NCBI GenBank assembly: GCA_958354105.1
Contig: CATWVA010000010.1
Coordinates: forward strand, 1 to 60,983
DNA from: an uncultured Collinsella sp.
Lineage (GTDB): Bacteria; Actinomycetota; Coriobacteriia; Coriobacteriales; Coriobacteriaceae
Direction: 5' to 3'
DNA length: 60,983 nucleotides
In this document: piece by piece, positions 59,451 to 60,983 of the stretch
Layout: the number at the start of each line of letters is the position of its first letter
Numbering within the stretch: the stretch's first letter is position 1
Notes under the pieces: model-generated
The model's database searches: none
What the model saw: only the letters and a program-made list of their open reading frames with translations
What the model was told of the DNA's origin: nothing
Position numbers and translations under genes: made by a program

Positions 59451-60851
59451 GTGTGCGCGATAATTCATTTTGGAACTGACGGTTGGCGCGCTCGCGTCGA
59501 TGAGGACTTCACTGCCGATAACGTTGCCCGTATCGCCGATGCCGTCGGCGAGTTGTGGCAAAAGACCAATCCGGGCAAAACGGTATATATAGGGTTCGAC
59601 ACTCGGCCCCTGGCGCGCGAGTTCGCTGAGCTTGCGGCGGGTGTGCTAGCAGCGCACGGGCTAGACGCCGTGCTCGCTTCGCGACCTGTTCCGACCCCTG
59701 CCCTTACGTGGGCGGCGGCTTATGACGGCGAGGCGTGCGGCGCGCTCATGGTGACGGGGTCCCATCATCCGCAAGGTTATCTGTGTCTCAAGATTCGCAT
59801 GGGTGACGGCTCGACCGCCAACCAGGATGTCATCGAAGAGCTCGAAGAGACCATGGCTCCCGAGCCAATGGGGATCGAGGGGCAATATCGCACCGCGGAT
59901 ATCATTCCTGACTATATGCAGGCGGTGGCATCGTTTGTCGATGCCGAAGCCATCCGCGCTGCGCACCTGCGCGTGGTTGTTGATCCCATGGGCGGCGCAG
60001 CCCAGGGCTATCTAGCCGACTTGCTGCGCGAGCTTGGCGTTGAGGTGCACGAGATTCACGCCGGGCAGGCGCCTGACCAAGAAGATATCTGCCCCGATCC
60101 CGTTGAGCCGTGGGTGGACGCTTGCGAGCATACGGTTATCGAGGACGGAGCTTGCGCTGGCCTGGTGACCGACGGCGACGCCGACCGTATCGGCGCGGTT
60201 GACGAGCGCGGCAGATATATACATCCGCATCAGATCATGGCGCTCGTTTTGGGCGACTTGGTTCAATTTCGTAATTTGGAGGGACGCGTCGTCGTCAATC
60301 TTTCGTGCTCGACGCTCGTGCGTCGCATTGCCGAGGCGCTTGGCTGCCGCGTGACCGTCAAACCAGTCGGTTTCAAATATATAGCGGCAGAGATGAAGAA
60401 GGGTGGCGTCCTCATAGGCGGCGAGGAAGCCGGTGGTATCGGCATCGCCGCGCATATGCCCGAGCGCGATGGAATCCTCGCCTGTCTGATTCTGTGTGAG
60501 CTTATGGCAAAGACGGACGCGCCTTTGGGCGTTCTGGTCGACCAACTCGAGGACAGTTTTGGTAAGACGAGTTACGGTCGACGCGATTTGCGCCTTGAGG
60601 CCGAAGATGCCGAAACGTTACGAACCCTGCTGCCGGGCGTAAACCCCAAGTCGATTTGTGGCAAGGTGCCGCAAAACGTTAGTCATATGGATGGCTTGCG
60701 TTTAGCATTCGAGGATGACACGTGGCTGCTGGTCCGTCCTAGCGGGACCGAACCAGTGGTGCGCGTCTACGCCGAGGGGTTCTCGGTGGAAGAACGTGAT
60801 GAGTTGCTCGATGCTGGCTGTGCTTTAGCTAGGGGAACGTATCCGCTTTAA
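59451..60851 (+). CDS. Phosphohexomutase (phosphoglucomutase/phosphomannomutase family)
   Basis: The start is placed at the GTG at 59451, which has GTGAGGTG in front, giving 466 residues. Domain 1 has IHFGTDGWRARVDEDFT and the phosphoserine loop VTGSHHPQGYLCLKI, where most relatives read TASHNP. The Mg2+ loop is VTDGDADRIGAVDE; the sugar loop GGEEAGGIGI has Ala for the usual Ser in GEESGG; the phosphate loop is VRPSGTEPVVRVY. It should move phosphate between C1 and C6 of hexoses. The two loop changes suggest a non-standard subgroup or an altered substrate. The remaining 60852-60983 shows no gene. Confidence 0.88.
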   Translation: MCAIIHFGTDGWRARVDEDFTADNVARIADAVGELWQKTNPGKTVYIGFDTRPLAREFAELAAGVLAAHGLDAVLASRPVPTPALTWAAAYDGEACGALMVTGSHHPQGYLCLKIRMGDGSTANQDVIEELEETMAPEPMGIEGQYRTADIIPDYMQAVASFVDAEAIRAAHLRVVVDPMGGAAQGYLADLLRELGVEVHEIHAGQAPDQEDICPDPVEPWVDACEHTVIEDGACAGLVTDGDADRIGAVDERGRYIHPHQIMALVLGDLVQFRNLEGRVVVNLSCSTLVRRIAEALGCRVTVKPVGFKYIAAEMKKGGVLIGGEEAGGIGIAAHMPERDGILACLILCELMAKTDAPLGVLVDQLEDSFGKTSYGRRDLRLEAEDAETLRTLLPGVNPKSICGKVPQNVSHMDGLRLAFEDDTWLLVRPSGTEPVVRVYAEGFSVEERDELLDAGCALARGTYPL

Positions 60852-60983
60852 CCATGAGACTGCCTTATATAAAGAGATGCTCGGTGAGCGGTAGTTAACG
60901 GCTGGCAAACGTTAGTCGGATCCCAAATTGTGTAGGAAATGTGTACACCCAGATTCCCGCCCCCGGCGCCCCTCCGGTCTGGC

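Overview
The window is a high-GC, tightly packed bacterial chromosome segment. The atpIBEFHAGDC-murA block, strong use of GTG/TTG starts, a PTS/GH4 sugar-phosphate repertoire and many short GGGAC-type palindromes between genes point to a gut Coriobacteriia, most likely Collinsella. This assignment comes from protein character and gene order, not from a database search.

Layout. 1-6010: the 5' part of tex, then a catabolic cluster (Gfo/Idh dehydrogenase, OFA-type MFS carrier, SDR) beside a divergent LysR regulator. 6326-10557: a marR-ABC-ABC operon for a heterodimeric ABC exporter. 11250-12399: a pyridoxal-kinase-like gene overlapping a small Cys-rich gene. 12570-13016: a low-molecular-weight protein tyrosine phosphatase (LMW-PTP).

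12985-22926 is the key accessory region. It is a decayed integrative and mobilizable element of about 9.9 kb, apparently inserted into the 5' coding region of the LMW-PTP gene. A 13-bp identical core lies in the phosphatase active-site codons at one end and in a 21-codon LMW-PTP remnant at the other. It carries a Tn916-type tyrosine integrase, a Rep_2/SF3-helicase-type initiator or relaxase broken by one in-frame TAG, a TcpA/FtsK-like coupling protein with an apparently collapsed P-loop whose 5' end is cut off by an IS21-family insertion, a small conserved gene broken by one in-frame TAA, a hypothetical gene, and an ABC-F protein with a possible translational leader.

23006-31024 holds two paralogous sugar modules (RpiR regulator, GH4 6-phospho-alpha-glucosidase, PTS EIICB) in mirror orientation. 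31261-39298 holds an MFS exporter, a membrane protein, an aldose-epimerase-like protein, a polar amino acid ABC importer and an M20 peptidase that carries a dispersed repeat in frame. 39590-46413 is prfA, prmC (with a 120-residue insertion), a hicAB toxin-antitoxin pair, a Sua5-type gene, glpK and upp. 46682-56197 is the full F-type ATP synthase operon, murA and an LCP-family gene. 56595-60851 is peptidase T, divergent from a MntR/DtxR-like regulator with a homocysteine methyltransferase, then a phosphohexomutase.

Between genes there are many repeats. The most striking are four composite elements (about 10656, 34628, 40658, 56198). Each has a 5' hairpin and a long nested stem ending in a CATGACC-AGAA-GGTC type apex, and the stems vary in sequence while staying paired. 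This looks like a structured RNA or a structured repeat family. No tRNA, rRNA or CRISPR array was recognised.
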